A stretch of 64,000 bases of DNA from Actinoalloteichus fjordicus (GTDB lineage: Bacteria > Actinomycetota > Actinomycetes > Mycobacteriales > Pseudonocardiaceae). Of this stretch, positions 34,017 through 43,001 are shown piece by piece. The stretch covers positions 5,192,001-5,256,000 of the forward strand of contig NZ_CP016076.1 in NCBI RefSeq assembly GCF_001941625.1, written 5' to 3'. A program made the translations under genes and the position numbers. Each line of letters begins with the position of its first letter. The stretch's first letter is position 1. Below the pieces are notes generated by a model. The model saw only the letters and a list, made by a program, of their open reading frames with translations. It did not search any database and was not told the DNA's origin.

Positions 34017-34742
34017 ATGTCTCTGATTGACCAGCGCGTCGTCATCGTCGGTGGCAGTTCGGGCATGGGGCTGGCGACGGCCCACGCAGCGGCGGCGGCA
34101 GGTGCGTCCGTCACGATCGCATCGAGCAGGCGAGAGCGATTGGACGCGGCTCTGGCCGAACTACCGGACACCTGCGAAGGGTTCGTCACCGACACGCGCG
34201 TCGAGGCGGACGTCGCCGACCTGTTCGAACGGGCAGGCACACTGGACCATCTCGTGTACACGGCGGGTGACGCGCTGAATCAGCGGCCGTTGAAGGACCT
34301 CCCGCTCGATGAGGCCCGGCACCTGTTCGACGTCCGCTTCTGGGGCGTGATCGCCGCGGTCAAACACGCAGCGCCCCGCATCAGACCGGGCGGTTCGATC
34401 GTGCTGACGTCTGGGATCATCGGTGTCAGCCCGACGCCCGGCGCGGCGCTCGCGGCCGGCTCCGCCTGCGCCATCGAGGGCCTGGCCCGTGGCCTGGCCG
34501 TCGATCTGGCCCCGGTCCGCGTCAACACGGTTCGGCCGGGCTCGATCCGCACGCCGATGTGGGACGGCATTCCGCAGCCGCACCGTGACGCGATGGTCGC
34601 CGCATTCACGGAACGAACGCTGACCAAGTCGATCGGCACGGCAGATCAGATCGCTGCGACGAACCTGTACCTGATGGAGAACGGTTTCGTCACCGGCACC
34701 GTGCTCACCGTCGACGGGGGCCTCATCCTGAGCTCAGGCTGA
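34017..34742 (+). CDS. SDR-family protein lacking the catalytic YxxxK
   Basis: 241 aa. The cofactor motif GGSSGMGLATA is at residues 12-22 and NTVRPGSIRTP and a C-terminal TGTVLTVDGG are normal. At the active site, where relatives read YSASK, this protein reads AAGSA within GAALAAGSACAIEGLARGLA, so Tyr and Lys are absent. A known SDR subgroup (PRK07041-like) also lacks them; its chemistry is unclear. GGAGGA lies 6 nt before the ATG. Controlled by the divergent TetR. Confidence 0.85.
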   Translation: MSLIDQRVVIVGGSSGMGLATAHAAAAAGASVTIASSRRERLDAALAELPDTCEGFVTDTRVEADVADLFERAGTLDHLVYTAGDALNQRPLKDLPLDEARHLFDVRFWGVIAAVKHAAPRIRPGGSIVLTSGIIGVSPTPGAALAAGSACAIEGLARGLAVDLAPVRVNTVRPGSIRTPMWDGIPQPHRDAMVAAFTERTLTKSIGTADQIAATNLYLMENGFVTGTVLTVDGGLILSSG

Positions 34743-35320
34743 CCGAGCGTGCCGACGAGCCCGGCGTCACAAAAGTGATCTGTCCACGGCATTGACCCTC
34801 CCCGGTGGGGAGCACTGTCGGGGTGGCGGGCTACCACGTCGCGCCCGACGTCTCCCCGCCTCGTCCGGCGGGCGGGGTCCGGTCGGGGTTCGCGTTGGTC
34901 GGCATCGGTCTGACCGCGTCGGCAGCCTGATCCAACACTGGGGCGACCGACCGGCCGATCGACCGCCGTGATCGATCGACGAACAGCGGACGAGGCAGTT
35001 CGGTCGGCGGCCGGTGAGCCGCTCGCTCTCGGCCGCCTGTCTGTCGGACTCTTCAAGCAGCGCCGCTGCGGCCGCCGGGTCGTCGCGGAGTTCGGGAGGA
35101 CGGCGAGCGTGACGCCGGACGAAGGGCGTCTGCCTCGCCGCGGCATCCGACTTCTTCACCGGACACCCGGCCCGAGGAAGTGGCGCGACTCATAGCACTG
35201 CGGGGTTGAGTGTGCCGCTACGGCAGGGGTTCTGCTGGTGGCAACTCGTTCACCGTGCTGAACCCGCTGGTCGGGAGGAACCATGATCTGTCGAGAGAGC
35301 TGTCTTCGTCGGGGTGCATC
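34743..35320. other. 580-bp intergenic region, no gene supported
   Basis: A minus-strand frame (about 35040-35160) reads PELRDDPAAAAALLEESDRQ and could be a gene remnant, but it has no start or family. Otherwise nothing is recognised. Confidence 0.4.
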
Positions 35321-35974
35321 ATGAGCGGCGGTTCCGGCTCGCCAGGAGCGGTCGGAGCAGGCACACCGGGAGAGCGACGACGACTTCGGCCGTTCCGGCG
35401 CCGAGAACTGCTCCACCGCTGGCTCTACACCCTCACCCACCACGGTCCGGACGGCCCCGGACACGTCTGGACCGTCGACGTCGACATGACCGACGAGGAA
35501 TGGGCGGCCGAGCTGTACCTCGACGGCGAACGGCAGCAGCGAAGCGAGATGCCCGCCGCCTTCCCGGTTCCGGGCGGGACGATCGAGGTCAACGCCTCTC
35601 TCTACGGGATCACTCGGATGCATCTCGTTCACGAGGACGGCCGGGAAGAACGACTCGCCCCCGTACGGGGCACCGCAGAGGACCTGCGCGGCAGGCTGGC
35701 CCGTCGACATCCAGGGCTGAGCCGGTCGATCGGACGGCTGGCGATCGGCATCCTGATCGTCAACCTCCTCCTGGCCGTTCCGCAGGCACTGGAGATCGCC
35801 ACCCGCATCCCCAGGATCGCCGAGAACCTGGGCACCTTCACCTCGCCGATCATGCTGCCTGCGTGGCTCAACATCACGCTGCTCGTCGCGGGAGTCCTCG
35901 CCGCAGTGGAACGGATTCTCACCCTGCGGCACCACCGCCTGCTCGACGTCGAGACGATCTGGTCTGGCTTCTGA
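35321..35974 (+). CDS. Hypothetical protein with two membrane helices
   Basis: 217 aa. Residues 30-125 are soluble and mixed (GHVWTVDVDMTDEEWAAELY, GTIEVNASLYGITRMHLVHE); two hydrophobic segments at about 143-162 (LAIGILIVNLLLAVPQALEI) and 182-200 (WLNITLLVAGVLAAVERIL) anchor the C-terminus. The family is not recognised. ATG 35321 was chosen; the frame upstream is not protein-like. It converges on the GPP34 gene, with 79 bp between the stops. Confidence 0.65.
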   Translation: MSGGSGSPGAVGAGTPGERRRLRPFRRRELLHRWLYTLTHHGPDGPGHVWTVDVDMTDEEWAAELYLDGERQQRSEMPAAFPVPGGTIEVNASLYGITRMHLVHEDGREERLAPVRGTAEDLRGRLARRHPGLSRSIGRLAIGILIVNLLLAVPQALEIATRIPRIAENLGTFTSPIMLPAWLNITLLVAGVLAAVERILTLRHHRLLDVETIWSGF

Positions 35975-36053
35975 CGCCCGCTGTGTGCAGGTCGCGCCCG
36001 CCCCGTGGAGACGGTGCCCGGCACCGAACTCCCCGGGATCGGGCGAGCCTCGA

Positions 36054-36740
36054 CTACGAGCTGGGCCCCGTGATCGTGGCGATGCTGACGGCGGCACTGC
36101 CCGCCGCGATCGCCGCGACGGTCCTGGCCACGGCGTCGTTCACCGCCCCGGCTGCCCAGCTGCCCTGCTCCAGTTCCTTCGCACGGTGGTAGGTCCTGCT
36201 CGACCACTTCGGCGCGGGGTCGAGAGTCGGCAGGGTCCCGCTCGCCGACAGCAGCGCGATCACGGCCCCGAGGTGCGGATCGGGGCTCCCGCCGTCCTCT
36301 AGTACCGCGCACACCTTCCGCCGCAGCTCGGCCTCGTATCCGTTGTCCTCGGCAGGCAGTCTCGTCGTGGGGAACAGTCCCAGCACCCGCCTGCGCTCCT
36401 GACGGAGGTGGCCACGCTCGAGGAGCCGCTCGATCACGGGCTGGTAGAGGCCGCTGCCGACGGCGTTGAGCAACGGCTGGACCCGCTGGGTCTTCTCGGC
36501 GATCTTGTCGTAGGCGGACTGCAGCAGGGGGTCCGCGAGCGGCCCGTCCCCGACGGTGGTGATCTTCGGACCGTTCAGGGCAGGTCCCTCGTCCGCCTCA
36601 ATTCTGTCGAGCAGAGCCAGCTCGAGGAGCACCGCGCCGCCGAGGGTGTAGTAGAGAGTGCCTGCGCCTGCCGGGACCCCCGTCTTGTCGTCGAGCATGA
36701 GGAGCATCAGATCCTCGATGATCAGCATGTCGCTCTGCAT
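36054..36740 (-). CDS. GPP34-domain protein (Golgi phosphoprotein 3 family)
   Basis: 228 aa, normal for bacterial GPP34 proteins. Recognisable are the start DMLIIEDLMLLMLDDKTGV, GGAVLLELALLDRIEA and LLERGHLRQERRRVLGLFPT. In eukaryotes the fold binds phosphoinositides; bacterial members are of unknown function and common in actinomycetes. GGGAGGAAG precedes ATG 36740 at 8 nt. The C-terminus ends with an Ala-rich hydrophobic helix (VNDAVARTVAAIAAGSAAVS). It ends in TAG, showing that TAG is an ordinary stop in this genome. Confidence 0.85.
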   Translation of the reverse strand: MQSDMLIIEDLMLLMLDDKTGVPAGAGTLYYTLGGAVLLELALLDRIEADEGPALNGPKITTVGDGPLADPLLQSAYDKIAEKTQRVQPLLNAVGSGLYQPVIERLLERGHLRQERRRVLGLFPTTRLPAEDNGYEAELRRKVCAVLEDGGSPDPHLGAVIALLSASGTLPTLDPAPKWSSRTYHRAKELEQGSWAAGAVNDAVARTVAAIAAGSAAVSIATITGPSS

Positions 36741-36951
36741 CGTCGCTTCTTCCTCCCTGTCATCGCCGGTTCGGGCGGCGGAATTCGTCATCCATCGAAG
36801 TCGGGGTTGTCACCGGCCCGGCCCGGCGCATTCCGCACCCGTCGTGCGGAAGATCCCGAGTCGTGCGCCTCGCGCGGAAGGCGGTTCTCGCCACGAGAGA
36901 CGGGGAGTCGGCCGCCAGTGTCCTTCCGGCCGCGCGGCATCGCCAGTGACA

Positions 36952-37001
36952 CCACGTCATGACCTCACCTCGAGAAATGTCATGGTCAGGTGATGACGTG
37001 G
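36952..37001. repeat. Inverted repeat, 13/14 bp arms
   Basis: CCACGTCATGACCT (36952-36965) and AGGTGATGACGTGG (36988-37001) with 22 bp between. It lies between the XRE gene's 3' end and the GPP34 promoter; it could be an operator or a terminator. Confidence 0.5.
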
Positions 37002-37045
37002 TTCCACTGGCCGACGAGCAGGTCGGCTGGTGAGATCGACGCAGG

Positions 37046-38109
37046 TCAGGTCGACCGGATTCCTCGGCACCCCAGGAGATCGACCGGCGGTCGACCTGTC
37101 GGGCCCGGTGGATCGGTGGCCCGCGACAAGCGGGCGCTCACCAGGACGGCGCCCACCGTGACTCTCTCGATGACGGCCCATTGTGGCGCGACCGGCCCAG
37201 ATACGGGTGGCGGCCCGACGGTCGCCAAGCGGACGGCGAGGTCGGTGCGACCCGTGGCGAGCAAGCCACGCAACTCGACCTCGCGGGTCGTGAACGGGTT
37301 GAACAGCATCGATTCGCCCGCATGGCGTTCAAGGAGCGGGCGGTGGTTGCGCAACGCCTCGTCGAACGCTGGTGTGGCACCTAGTTCGCCAGCCGCACGG
37401 GCCAGAAGGATCAAGGCCGCACCACGAGCGTCGGCCACAGCTGCAACGGTCGCGGCGTGCTGAAGGCGCACGACTGCGGCCTTCACGTGACCAGCCTTCC
37501 GCAGCTCGTTGCCGTGCCTCGTCAGGGCTTGGCCGAGCATGTCGGTATCGCCGATCCGCTCAGCGACACGCACACCTCCACCGGTCCACCGGGCGGCCGT
37601 GGACAGTCGCTCCTCGGGAAGGATCGTGCCGAGCGCGACGCCGAGTTCGACACGCGCGCGTCCGAAGAACACGGCCGTCGCCCGGTCGATCCTGCCCTCG
37701 GCTGCGCGGCTTCGAGTCTGGCGACAAGGGGCCACAGCTCGGCAGCGGCGTCAGCGGCGCGGCCTGCCTGGCGGGCGAGGGTAGCGAGTCGAAGAGTCGA
37801 GCCAGCGAACTGGAGCATCGCGGCGACGTCAGCATCATCGGACTCAGTGACGCCGAGAGCGTGGGCGGGTAGGCCGAGAACGCGGGCGATGTGGCGCCGG
37901 GATCGGACATCGGTGATGGCTCGGCGACCGGTCTCGATCATCGAAACGTAACTCTTGTCGTAGCCCAGCATCACCGCAGCCTGTTCCTGACTCAAGCCAG
38001 CTGCGCGGCGCCAGGCGCGGAGGATGGTCGGGAGGTCGCGGGTCGCCGCAGCGACGGCGTTGTCGCGTTCGGCCCAGAGCCAGGGGGCGGGACGCCGGAC
38101 GAGGGTCAC
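37046..38109 (-). pseudogene. XRE-family regulator, frameshifted
   Basis: The region is 1064 nt, one short of a whole number of codons. The 5' part has a canonical XRE HTH (LSQEQAAVMLGYDKSYVSMI, then TGRRAI) and continues to ELWPLVARLEA; the 3' part resumes in another frame with RAAEGRIDRATAVFFGRARV and TPR-like helices. Restoring one C near 37708 gives a continuous 354-aa protein, a common actinomycete regulator type. It could be a true frameshift or a sequencing error. GTG 38109 overlaps the Nudix stop as GTGA, so the two were translationally coupled. Confidence 0.8.
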
Positions 38110-38519
38110 GACGTTGGGGTGTGGAGGCGCGCGGACCAAGTGGCGATCGACCGCTTATAGCCCTCTGGCATCCGAAGATCGGCGACCCCGGCAACTGGAA
38201 TGAGCGCGATCTCCTTGTGTTCGTGGGAGAGCACGGGGGCTGCATCGGTGTCGGGATAGCACCCATAGGTCACGATGAGCACGGTCTTGCGCGCCACCGC
38301 GATGTGATAGGGCCAGGCGTCGAGGATCGGCCCCGTCGTGACCGGCCACGACGCCTCTTCGGCGATCTCTCGCGCCACGCATTCTTCCGGGGTCTCGCCG
38401 ATTTCAAGGCGACCGCCGGGCAACTCCCATTCGTCGCGCTCGTTGCGCAACAGGAGTACGCGCCCCTCTCGGAGGACGACGCCCTTGATCGAAACGGGGT
38501 ACATGCCGGGGATCGTCAT
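38106..38519 (-). CDS. Nudix hydrolase
   Basis: 137 aa. The Nudix box follows GxxxxxE with REIAEE: GRLEIGETPEECVAREIAEE, then ASW, where the usual Gly is Ser. Nudix enzymes cleave nucleoside diphosphates linked to another group, often for housecleaning. ATG 38519 is preceded by GGAGA at 6 nt; upstream frame is not protein-like. Translationally coupled to the XRE gene just downstream. With the nearby 2OG dioxygenase, this could be a nucleotide- or metabolite-related cluster, but the substrate is unknown. Confidence 0.85.
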   Translation of the reverse strand: MTIPGMYPVSIKGVVLREGRVLLLRNERDEWELPGGRLEIGETPEECVAREIAEEASWPVTTGPILDAWPYHIAVARKTVLIVTYGCYPDTDAAPVLSHEHKEIALIPVAGVADLRMPEGYKRSIATWSARLHTPTS

Positions 38520-38652
38520 CGAGTGTCTCCACAGTGGATAGCCGTATGCGGAACGTAGCAGGTAAGGGGCACCATGGCTGCGGATACAGGGATGACAGAT
38601 TGTCAGTGGACATCCTCGGTGACCAGCGGTGAGCTGTGCTCGGAGGTACCAG

Positions 38653-39375
38653 ATGAACACAATTAGTATCCCCCGCGTCAAGGCGGAAGACACCGACACC
38701 GTCGCGGCCTGCCTCGCCTCAGCCGGCGCCCTGCTTCTCACGGGACTGCACGACCGGCACACCGTTCTGTCGGCTGCCCGTTCCCTCGGCCGCATCGTGC
38801 CGCATCGCGACAGCGACGCCGACGGCATCACCGTGATCGCCGACCGGCCCATGATTGCGGGTGCGGGTCTCGCCGGGTTCAGCTCCGCCGCACTCGCCCC
38901 GCACACTGACCGGTCGGGTGTCGCCGTGCCGCCGCCGCTCCTCCTGCTCGCCTGCCGAACTCCCGCCGTTCGAGGCGGCGCGTGTGTGCTCGTCGACGGC
39001 TAGGCGGTGTACCGGGACCTCGCTGCCGAAGAGCCCGAGGCGGTGCGCGATCTGATGACAAGTCGATCGGTGTTGTTCGGCGGCAGCGCGGGCCACCTCG
39101 GCGCGATCTTCGAGCCGACGGGTCCGGGACTACTTGGTGTGCGGCTCAGACTTGATGGATTGGCTCGCTGGTCGCCGCAGGCCGCTCGGTGGCGCGATCT
39201 GCTCGTCGCCACGATTCGGCGTCACGAACACATCATCCCGTTGGCAGCGGGGCAGGGCTACGTTCTCAACAACAGAAGGTGGCTGCACGGACGGCGGGCA
39301 TTCACCGGGCAGCGCGTGATGTACCGGGCCGTCCTCGAACCGCAGACGCCGATTCCGGCGGGATGGCCACGATGA
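38653..39375 (+). pseudogene. TauD/TfdA-like Fe(II)/2OG dioxygenase interrupted by in-frame TAG
   Basis: 240 codons with a TAG at 39001-39003 (GGACVLVDG stop AVYRDLAAEE). Both sides are good protein and in the same frame: before it, the Fe-binding HxD (LAPHTDRSG); after it, the second His (NNRRWLHGRRAF) and the 2OG-binding Arg (GQRVMYRAVL). GGAGG lies 6 nt upstream of ATG 38653. A single G-to-T or C-to-T change could have created the stop. Read through, it would be about 240 aa, a normal length for this family. Confidence 0.8.
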
Positions 39376-39752
39376 CCTACCCGGCGGAGTGGGTCTCCTT
39401 TGTCGCGCGCGTCTCCTCGTCGAGCAGCGTCACCACCGCAGCCGCACCTGTCCGCGTCATCGGCCGGTCGGGCGGTGGACGCGAAGTGGGCATCGACCTT
39501 GCGCCGTCCGACGCGCGGGATGTTCTCGCTGACGTGGGCGCGGGATGCGCCGGGTCTGAGCCCGGCTGGTGGGACGACGCCGCGCGTCGGCTACAGATCG
39601 CCGGTGACGCCGCCCTCACTGTGATCATCAGTGACCCCGTGGCCCCGCTCGGCCGGAGGATCGTCGCTGGGAAGCACCGTTCGGGACTCGCGGTGACACT
39701 TCGCACGGCGATCACGAGCGCCGACAACGCCGCCCATGGATCGCACCGATGA
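39372..39752 (+). CDS. Hypothetical protein coupled to the dioxygenase
   Basis: 126 aa. Its ATG 39372 overlaps the dioxygenase stop as ATGA, so both were one operon. It reads as a compact soluble protein (TYPAEWVSFVARVSSSSSVT, GWWDDAARRLQIAGDAALTV) of unrecognised family, with a Ser-rich turn near the start. If the dioxygenase is dead, translation of this gene may suffer by polarity. It could be an accessory subunit or a second enzyme of the same pathway. Confidence 0.55.
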   Translation: MTYPAEWVSFVARVSSSSSVTTAAAPVRVIGRSGGGREVGIDLAPSDARDVLADVGAGCAGSEPGWWDDAARRLQIAGDAALTVIISDPVAPLGRRIVAGKHRSGLAVTLRTAITSADNAAHGSHR

Positions 39753-40155
39753 TCGGCCCGTGGCTCGCCAGGACTGCCCGGTGACCGCCGACGAGCGGGA
39801 GATCGCCGACGAGCCGCTGATGATTTGTCCACTGGTGACGGACACGCTCGGATATCGGTTCGGAGTGCCCCGGCGTGGCGCCCGACGCTTCCCCTCCTCA
39901 AGCGACCCGGACCCGCCGCTCGGCCTTCGCGAGGACGGACCGGCGGTGGTCCTCGCCCACCGAGCCGGTCGTCTCTCCCGCCGACGAAGGCCGTGGCACG
40001 CGCGAATGAATGATCGACGACGAGCAGGGAGTCTCGCTACGATCGGCGAACCGGCAGGCGAGTCGGCCAGGGCTCGACCGGCTCGATCCGCACCACACGC
40101 CAGATCGCGGCTCGCCGGGGCCATTGTCGGCTCTTCGTCGTGGTCGGTGGTCTGA
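39736..40155 (+). CDS. Uncertain short gene or remnant
   Basis: The start ATG overlaps the previous gene by 17 bp. The first 48 residues look protein-like (EREIADEPLMICPLVTDTLG, YRFGVPR), while the rest is Arg/Ser/Pro-rich and probably not coding. It may be a decayed third gene of the dioxygenase operon; the true end cannot be given. Confidence 0.25.
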   Translation: MDRTDDRPVARQDCPVTADEREIADEPLMICPLVTDTLGYRFGVPRRGARRFPSSSDPDPPLGLREDGPAVVLAHRAGRLSRRRRPWHARMNDRRRAGSLATIGEPAGESARARPARSAPHARSRLAGAIVGSSSWSVV

Positions 40156-40176
40156 CGTTCGAGGGAAGGGCGATCG

Positions 40177-40713
40177 ATGGAGATCGAAGAACTCGGCGAA
40201 CGGATCGAGACGCATCACACGGACAGTCCCAGACGGCTCCGCGTCGCGGTGTCCTGCCTGGTCGTCGCGGCCGTAAGTCTCGGCGTCGGTATCCCGCTGA
40301 CCATCGCCCACTTCCAGCCCTGGGGTCCCGCAGGCCAGGACCCGCGGTCCTGGGTGGGTTCGGGAATGCTGCCCGGCGCGCTGACGACGCTGGGCGTCCT
40401 CGCGCTGGGCGCCGGGATTCTCACGCTGCTGAAGTACCTACGCACCAAGGACGAGTACTTCGAGGTCCATCGCCAGGGGATGATCCACCACGTCAGCGGG
40501 GCGACCTCGGTGATCCGATGGTCGGACGTCGCCTCGGTCCGGCCCAAGGGGGCGGTGTCGGACCGTGGCGGCGCGCGTCATTTCGGCGCCGACTTCTCCT
40601 GTCTCGTGGTGCTGACCGACGGTCGACGGATCAGGTTCAACACCTTCATCGAGGACGCGCCGCAACTCGCGGAGGCGATCGTCACCGCCGTCGACCCGTC
40701 AGCGCGTTCCTGA
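40177..40713 (+). CDS. Membrane protein with PH-like C-terminal domain
   Basis: 178 aa. Two hydrophobic segments at about residues 23-45 (VAVSCLVVAAVSLGVGIPLT) and 65-85 (ALTTLGVLALGAGILTLLKY) are followed by a beta-rich cytoplasmic domain (YFEVHRQGMIHHVSGATSVI, IRWSDVASVRPKG) of the kind seen in actinobacterial DUF6585/PH-like proteins. GAGGGAAGGG precedes the ATG by about 7 nt. Function unknown. Confidence 0.7.
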   Translation: MEIEELGERIETHHTDSPRRLRVAVSCLVVAAVSLGVGIPLTIAHFQPWGPAGQDPRSWVGSGMLPGALTTLGVLALGAGILTLLKYLRTKDEYFEVHRQGMIHHVSGATSVIRWSDVASVRPKGAVSDRGGARHFGADFSCLVVLTDGRRIRFNTFIEDAPQLAEAIVTAVDPSARS

Positions 40714-41067
40714 CGGCCGACGCGCGCACCAGTCGTCCCCGCCGCTACACAGCCCGCGGAGGTCGGCGGCGTCGACGGTCCCGAAACCGAGTGTCCCGTT
40801 GGCAGGATATGCCGCCTGATCAGGCACGATCCGGTTGTTCCCTGCCTAGCGCCGCAGGTCGGGCGTGGCCGCCAGGCTACTGCCGCTCTCGACGGCGGGA
40901 GGTTCTGCCGTCCCCGGGCTCGACAGACCCTCCCACCGCAGCGCCGAGGGGTGTTTCGTCGCTGCTGACCGGGGCAGCCAGACAAGGAACCTCGGGAGGG
41001 CCGCAGGCGGGGGTGCCCTTCCGGGTGACGCCGGGTCACCCCGGTGTCGAGCAGAGGAGCAGTGATC

Positions 41068-42045
41068 GTGAAGCACGCCATGCTGAGGGATCTGGACGTC
41101 TCCCGCATCGGGCTGGGCGCGATGGGCATGTCCTTCGCATACACCGGCGCGGGGACGGACGACGCCGAGTCCGTCCGCACCATCCATCGAGCGCTCGACC
41201 TGGGCGTCGCCCTCATCGACACCGCCGAGATCTACGGGCCGTTCGTCAATGAGGAACTCGTCGGCCGGGCGTTGCGCGGCCGCCGCGAGGGGGTCGTGCT
41301 GGCGACCAAGTTCGGCATGGTCTCCCATGCGGGCGGCGGCGCGAACATCCTCGACAGCAGCCCGGCGAACGTCCGCGCGGCGGTGGAGGGCTCGCTCAGG
41401 CGGTTGGGCACCGACCACATCGACCTGTACTACCAGCATCGGGTCGACCCGAAGACGCCCATCGAGGACACCGTCGGAGCGCTGGCCGAACTGGTGTCCG
41501 AGGGGAAGGTGCGCCACATCGGGCTGTCCGAGGCGGGGGTGGCGACGATCCGCCGAGCCCATGCCGTGCATCCGATCACCGCGTTGCAGTCCGAGTACTC
41601 GCTGTGGACGCGCGATCCGGAGCCTGCGGTGCTGCCGCTGCTGCGGGAGCTGCGGATCGGCTTCGTGCCGTACTCGCCGCTCGGCCACGGCTTCCTCACC
41701 GGGAAGATCCGTTCGCCGGAGGATTTCGGGCCCGACGACTTCCGGGCGACGAACCCCAGGTTCACCGGGGAGAACTTCCAGCGCAATCTGCGCATCGCCG
41801 ACGAAGTCGAGGCCGTCGCGGCCGAGGCAGGCGCGACGCCCGCTCAGGTGGCGCTGGCCTGGCTGCTGGCCAAGGGCACGGACATCGCCCCGATCCCCGG
41901 CACGAAACGGGTCTCCCGCGTGGAGGAGAACACCGCTGCGGACGATCTCGCGTTGACCGAGGAGCAGATCCGCACGCTCGACGGCCTCACACCGCCGGAA
42001 GGCGACCACCACAACGACGAGCAGATGAAGATGATCGAGCGTTGA
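41068..42045 (+). CDS. Aldo/keto reductase
   Basis: 325 aa. It has the TIM-barrel signature: Asp and Tyr in [20 protein letters not shown], Lys in [14 protein letters not shown] and His in [12 protein letters not shown]; the C-terminus has [16 protein letters not shown]. It reduces carbonyls with NADPH. GTG 41068 was chosen because AGAGGAGC lies 7 nt upstream; GTG codons at 41062 and 41044 are alternatives. It is followed 62 bp later by a DUF2255 gene, probably one operon. Confidence 0.92.
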   Translation: MKHAMLRDLDVSRIGLGAMGMSFAYTGAGTDDAESVRTIHRALDLGVALIDTAEIYGPFVNEELVGRALRGRREGVVLATKFGMVSHAGGGANILDSSPANVRAAVEGSLRRLGTDHIDLYYQHRVDPKTPIEDTVGALAELVSEGKVRHIGLSEAGVATIRRAHAVHPITALQSEYSLWTRDPEPAVLPLLRELRIGFVPYSPLGHGFLTGKIRSPEDFGPDDFRATNPRFTGENFQRNLRIADEVEAVAAEAGATPAQVALAWLLAKGTDIAPIPGTKRVSRVEENTAADDLALTEEQIRTLDGLTPPEGDHHNDEQMKMIER

Positions 42046-42107
42046 CCGAGCCTGCCCGCCGCGCCGCGCAGGCTCGGCCATCGCCGAGGTGACGAGGAGC
42101 AGGAACG

Positions 42108-42482
42108 ATGACGACGTGGACGCCGGACGAACTCGCCAGGATCGACGGAGCCGACGAACTACAGGTCACCACGCTGCGCGGTGACGGATCGCCGCGCAGC
42201 CCGAGGACCATCTGGGTCGTCCGCGACGGCGACGACCTCTACGTCCGGTCCGTCTACGGCGTCACATCAGTCTGGTACCGGGGGACCCGGACCCGCCATG
42301 AGGGCCGGGTCCAGGCGGGCGGTGTGGACCGCGACGTGACCTTCGTCGACGTCGGCGACGAGCTGGATGAGCGCCTCGACGCCGAGTACCGCAGCAAGTA
42401 CCGCCGCTACGCCGCCTCGATCGTCGACTCCATCACCAGTGCCGAGGCACGCGCCGCGACCATCCGACTCGTGCCCCGGTGA
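42108..42482 (+). CDS. DUF2255-family protein
   Basis: 124 aa. The sequence WTPDELARIDGADELQVTTL, then RGDGSPRSPRTIWVV and VYGVTSVWYRGTRT is typical of DUF2255, a small split-barrel family related to F420-binding PPOX proteins. The function is not known; a role in F420- or flavin-linked reduction is possible. GAGGAG lies about 10 nt upstream of the ATG. Downstream of the aldo/keto reductase. Confidence 0.82.
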   Translation: MTTWTPDELARIDGADELQVTTLRGDGSPRSPRTIWVVRDGDDLYVRSVYGVTSVWYRGTRTRHEGRVQAGGVDRDVTFVDVGDELDERLDAEYRSKYRRYAASIVDSITSAEARAATIRLVPR

Positions 42483-43001
42483 CGCCGTCCATGCTCGCCC
42501 CGAGTCCGTCGATCCGGAACAGCAGCGGTTCCTCGTGATCAACCGCTCGACGTCGGCGAGATCGGCCGCGTCGCCTGCCCTGCCACGACGACGCCAGGAA
42601 GGTCTGGGACGGCAGCCTGCGTGGCGGGCGGTGGCATCTTCAGCGGCGGAACGGCCGGTGTCACCGGTTCCGGCGCACTGCCGCAGCGAGGCTGCTCACC
42701 ACGCCTCGGGGAGAGGCTCTCGTCGGCAGTTCGGGGACATTCCGCAGTTCAGGAACAGGACGACACTCGTCGACCACCCGAACCGGTGATCACCCGCCAG
42801 GCCGGACAGCGGTCGCGTCCCCCCTTCGCGGCCACAAGGTCGGCGACCAGGTCATGTGCACCCTTGCCGCCGCCTGCGCGACCGGATGGAAGGCAGGCGG
42901 CTCCTCGGCAGGCTCCGCAGCGACGAAGCCCAGGACGTGTTCGGCGTCCCGCCGGGACTCCCCGCACATCGCTGCGGCGTACCGGCCACGGTGGCGACCG
43001 G
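42483..43001. other. 520-bp intergenic region, no gene supported
   Basis: Convergent gap. A minus-strand frame at about 42800-43000 reads MCGESRRDAEHVLGFVAAEP but has no start context. Nothing else is recognised. Confidence 0.4.

Noticed and set aside
39001-39003. TAG recoding (for example pyrrolysine or suppression) as explanation for the interrupted dioxygenase
   Set aside because: TAG ends several intact genes here (GPP34, DUF4185, SGNH hydrolase, second MFS), so general recoding is unlikely.
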